A DNA stretch of 64,000 nt, from the NCBI GenBank assembly GCA_964250805.1, contig CAXUHG010000005.1:36111-100110 (forward strand), read 5' to 3'. Positions 61,803-64,000 of the stretch are shown one piece after another. The notes beneath the pieces are model-generated. The model was not told where the DNA came from. It searched no databases and was given only the letters and a program-made list of their open reading frames with translations. Source of the stretch: JBBQVS01 sp964250805. Its GTDB lineage: Bacteria > Chloroflexota > Ktedonobacteria > Ktedonobacterales > Ktedonobacteraceae. The first letter of the stretch is position 1; each line of letters opens with the position of its first letter. Position numbers and translations under genes: made by a program.

Positions 61803-61917
61803 TAGGGACCGATGTATCGCGTCCTCGTGGCAATAGACAATGTTCAAGGGGGTTGGAATGCAGGTCATAGCCTTACTACATGGCGATCGCTACGATGACG
61901 CGATACATCGGTCCCTA
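61803..61917. mobile_element. Variant MITE-like element, 115 bp
   Basis: Perfect 21-bp ends TAGGGACCGATGTATCGCGT(C) at 61803-61823 and 61897-61917. The inside differs from the other copies and has no inner TTTATTGAG palindrome, so it is a distinct subtype. Confidence 0.75.
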
Positions 61918-62040
61918 CTAAATATTGTTCAATTCTTCAGCTATTCATGAGCAGTGGGGGGAGCGAAACGCGGGAGTTCTCTGCAACGTGTTAGGAATAG
62001 CAAATTTTTATTGTACGCAAAAGAGAAAGAGAAAAAATAT

Positions 62041-62838
62041 ATGGCATCAGCACAATCAACGATAAGAAATTTTCAGAATACACATACACAGGGTGATCAA
62101 AATGTTGTTACGCGTAATGTTGGACAGGTCGAACGTTGGCTTTCTGGTATCGTGGGAGGGGCGTTAGCAGCGTATGGAGTTTATCGCCGTGATTGGCTAG
62201 GCTCTGGTATAGCAGTGCTAGGTAGTGCATTGTTCTACCGTGGCGCAAGCGGTCATTCTTTTCTTTATCAAGCTATGAATATTAGCACAGCTGAGCAACA
62301 GCCGAACTTTGCGCCGGGGATTCCGAAGACGGTATCGAGCGTTCCGGGCAAGCGTGGAGTACGTGTACAACGCTCGATGACGGTTAATCGTTCAGCGGAA
62401 GACTTGTTCGACTACTGGTACGATATTGAGAAGGCTCCATTGTATATGGATTATATCGAATCGGTATTGAGGACCGGTGAGCGCACGTCGCACTGGATTG
62501 CTCAGGGACCAGGAAACAAAACGGTTGAATGGAACTCTGAACTGCTAGAAGTGGTACCGAACAAGTCAATTTCCTGGCACGTACATGGCAAGCCAACGAC
62601 TGCAAACGCTGGTAAAGTCAGCTTCGACTCGGCATCGGATGGACGCGGCACAGTGGTTACGCTTGAACTCGACTTTCTGCAATTCCAGGGGGCACTTGGT
62701 ACAGGCATCGGCAACATCGTGGGGCATATTCCCGAAAAGCAAGCGTTGGAGACGTTGCGCCACTTCAAGGAATTGATGGAGGCAGGCGAAATCCCTACGA
62801 TTAAGGGACAAACTACAGGTGAAGGTATAAAAAATTAG
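62041..62838 (+). CDS. Membrane protein with SRPBCC (polyketide cyclase-like) domain
   Basis: A 265-residue protein; the ATG at 62041 is preferred because 61954 adds 29 odd residues, though the ribosome site is only A/G-rich. The N-terminal part NVGQVERWLSGIVGGALAAY plus WLGSGIAVLGSALFYRG is a DUF2892-like membrane pair. From about residue 100 an SRPBCC/START-like fold follows: VQRSMTVNRSAEDLFDYWYD, YMDYIESV and a C-terminal helix LETLRHFKELMEAGE. Such proteins bind hydrophobic ligands. It is 27 bases from the alcohol dehydrogenase gene, perhaps one operon. Confidence 0.85.
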   Translation: MASAQSTIRNFQNTHTQGDQNVVTRNVGQVERWLSGIVGGALAAYGVYRRDWLGSGIAVLGSALFYRGASGHSFLYQAMNISTAEQQPNFAPGIPKTVSSVPGKRGVRVQRSMTVNRSAEDLFDYWYDIEKAPLYMDYIESVLRTGERTSHWIAQGPGNKTVEWNSELLEVVPNKSISWHVHGKPTTANAGKVSFDSASDGRGTVVTLELDFLQFQGALGTGIGNIVGHIPEKQALETLRHFKELMEAGEIPTIKGQTTGEGIKN

Positions 62839-62865
62839 GCTAAAGTAGAAAGTAGAGAGCAATAA

Positions 62866-64000
62866 ATGAAAGCATTATGTTGGTACGGCACGCATAAGGT
62901 GCGTGTAGAAAACGTACCGGACCCCAAAATTATCAACTCACGTGATGCGATTGTGAAGATTACAACGACGGCAATCTGTGGCTCTGATTTGCACTTGTAC
63001 GATGGCTATATTCCTGCGATGGAAAAGGGCGATATTCTGGGACATGAGTTCATGGGCGAAGTGGTCGAAGTTGGCAAGGGCGTCGAAAACTTGAAGAAGG
63101 GCGACCGTGTAGTAGTTCCTTTTACGATTTCCTGTGGACGTTGCCGTTACTGTCAAAAAGGGCTGTTTTCAGCTTGCGATAACTCTAACCCTAATGCCTG
63201 GCTTGCAGAGTCGCTCTATGGTTACTCGGCGGCAGGTCTCTATGGTTATTCTCACATTTATGGTGGTTACGCAGGCGGACAAGCTGAGTACGCTCGTGTT
63301 CCGTTCGCTGATGTTGGTCCCATAAAGGTACCCGATGGTTTGACCGATGAGCAGGTACTTTTCCTCTCTGACATCTTCCCAACGGGCTACATGGCGGCGG
63401 AAAATTGCAATATTCAGCGCGGTGATACCGTCGCTGTGTGGGGCTGTGGTCCTGTCGGTCAGTTTGCCATTCAAAGCGCGTATATGCTAGGGGCGGAACG
63501 TGTCATCGCGCTTGACCGCTTCCCCGAACGACTGCGTATGGCGGCAGAGCAGAGCAAGGCCGAAGTCTTCAACTATGAAGGTGTTGATGTGGTTGAGGTC
63601 CTCAAGCAGATGACAGGTGGTCGTGGTCCTGATGCTTGCATTGACTCTGTAGGCTTAGAGTCACATGGAACAAGCATCGATGCTATCAACGATATCGCTA
63701 AGCAGAAGACACGTTTGGGTACCGACCGACCTCATGTGTTACGCCAGGCGATTCAGGCATGCGGTAAGGGCGGTACTATCTCTATTCCAGGTGTCTATGG
63801 AGGTTTCCTCGATAAAATACCCTTTGGAGCGGCTTTCGCCAAGGGCTTGACCTTCAAAATGGGTCAAACACATGTCCAAAAATATCTGCAACCACTCATG
63901 GAACGCATTCAGCATGGAGACATTGATCCTTCATTTGTGATTACACACAAGATGACGCTCGATGAGGCACCACATGCCTATGATATCTTCAAACATAAAG
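62866..64000 (+). CDS. Zinc-dependent alcohol dehydrogenase, cut by window end
   Basis: Partial: 378 codons are visible and the frame stays open at the edge. Medium-chain zinc dehydrogenase of the glutathione-independent formaldehyde dehydrogenase-like subgroup. The catalytic zinc site is CGSDLHLYDG with GHEFMGEV. The structural zinc cysteines are CGRCRYCQKGLFSAC. The Rossmann motif is VAVWGCGPVGQFAIQSA and DRFPERL gives the cofactor end. The long insert between NSNPNAWL and YGGYAGGQAEYARVP is typical of this subgroup. The exact substrate is unknown. Confidence 0.9.
   Translation, partial: MKALCWYGTHKVRVENVPDPKIINSRDAIVKITTTAICGSDLHLYDGYIPAMEKGDILGHEFMGEVVEVGKGVENLKKGDRVVVPFTISCGRCRYCQKGLFSACDNSNPNAWLAESLYGYSAAGLYGYSHIYGGYAGGQAEYARVPFADVGPIKVPDGLTDEQVLFLSDIFPTGYMAAENCNIQRGDTVAVWGCGPVGQFAIQSAYMLGAERVIALDRFPERLRMAAEQSKAEVFNYEGVDVVEVLKQMTGGRGPDACIDSVGLESHGTSIDAINDIAKQKTRLGTDRPHVLRQAIQACGKGGTISIPGVYGGFLDKIPFGAAFAKGLTFKMGQTHVQKYLQPLMERIQHGDIDPSFVITHKMTLDEAPHAYDIFKHK

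Noticed and set aside
1..64000. tRNA or rRNA genes
   Set aside because: No cloverleaf with GTTCGA-type T-loop or conserved rRNA block was recognised by eye; a tRNAscan-SE run would settle it.

Overview
The window looks like a chromosomal contig of a Chloroflexota bacterium, most likely class Ktedonobacteria. This is inferred from gene content: a division (dcw) cluster of mixed Gram-positive type, a run of sedolisin (S53) peptidases, a zinc-ribbon Ser/Thr kinase, DUF2089/DUF4097-type genes and many dispersed palindromic elements. No rRNA or tRNA gene was recognised, so the taxonomy stays an inference. Ten Ns at 43845-43854 show that this is a draft assembly.

Layout. 1-4180: an HU gene, a metallo-beta-lactamase-fold hydrolase, an A+T-rich two-gene unit (DUF488 fusion plus partner) and a DUF4332-like gene. 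4330-18355: the dcw cluster mraZ-rsmH-ftsL-ftsI-ftsW-murG-murC-murB-ftsQ-ftsA-ftsZ, preceded by three DnaA-box-like sites and MraZ-type repeats; mraY, murD, murE and murF are absent. 18426-25700: a BON-domain membrane protein, a TetR/MMPL exporter pair with matching operators, a CaCA antiporter, hisS and a pyrimidine-dimer-glycosylase-like gene. 25787-32403: methionine and aspartate-family genes (metX, metY, aspartate kinase, a DinB-like gene, asd). metX is preceded by a SAM-I riboswitch and then a T-box leader, both with their own terminators.

32526-45238: six S53 peptidases on the minus strand, interrupted by one Ser/Thr kinase. Five are close paralogues with signal peptides and no room for the usual large pro-domain; the sixth is a lipoprotein. 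Three of the five share a promoter with a TGTGA-N6-TCACA palindrome at a fixed distance. 45506-50704: an orphan YgiT-type zinc finger, a large alpha-2-macroglobulin-like protein with a thioester motif but no evident signal peptide, and a membrane-anchored CHAP-domain protein. 50770-57076: mixed metabolic genes (DUF5522, MocR regulator, eIF-2B-like, methyltransferase, aldo/keto reductase, class V aminotransferase). 57127-61628: a minus-strand operon of five small-to-large proteins, four of which share one short helical module; two carry DUF4097-type beta-repeat domains, one of them a very regular solenoid. 62041-64000: an SRPBCC membrane protein and a zinc alcohol dehydrogenase cut by the window edge.

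At least seven copies of MITE-like inverted-repeat elements (about 115-140 bp) lie in the intergenic spaces. Further G+C-rich palindromes sit between ftsL and ftsI, inside the T-box leader and upstream of a DUF4097 gene. The strongest candidates for something undescribed are the tandem SAM-I/T-box leader, the shared-module beta-solenoid operon, the CRP-like S53 regulon and the DUF488 pair.
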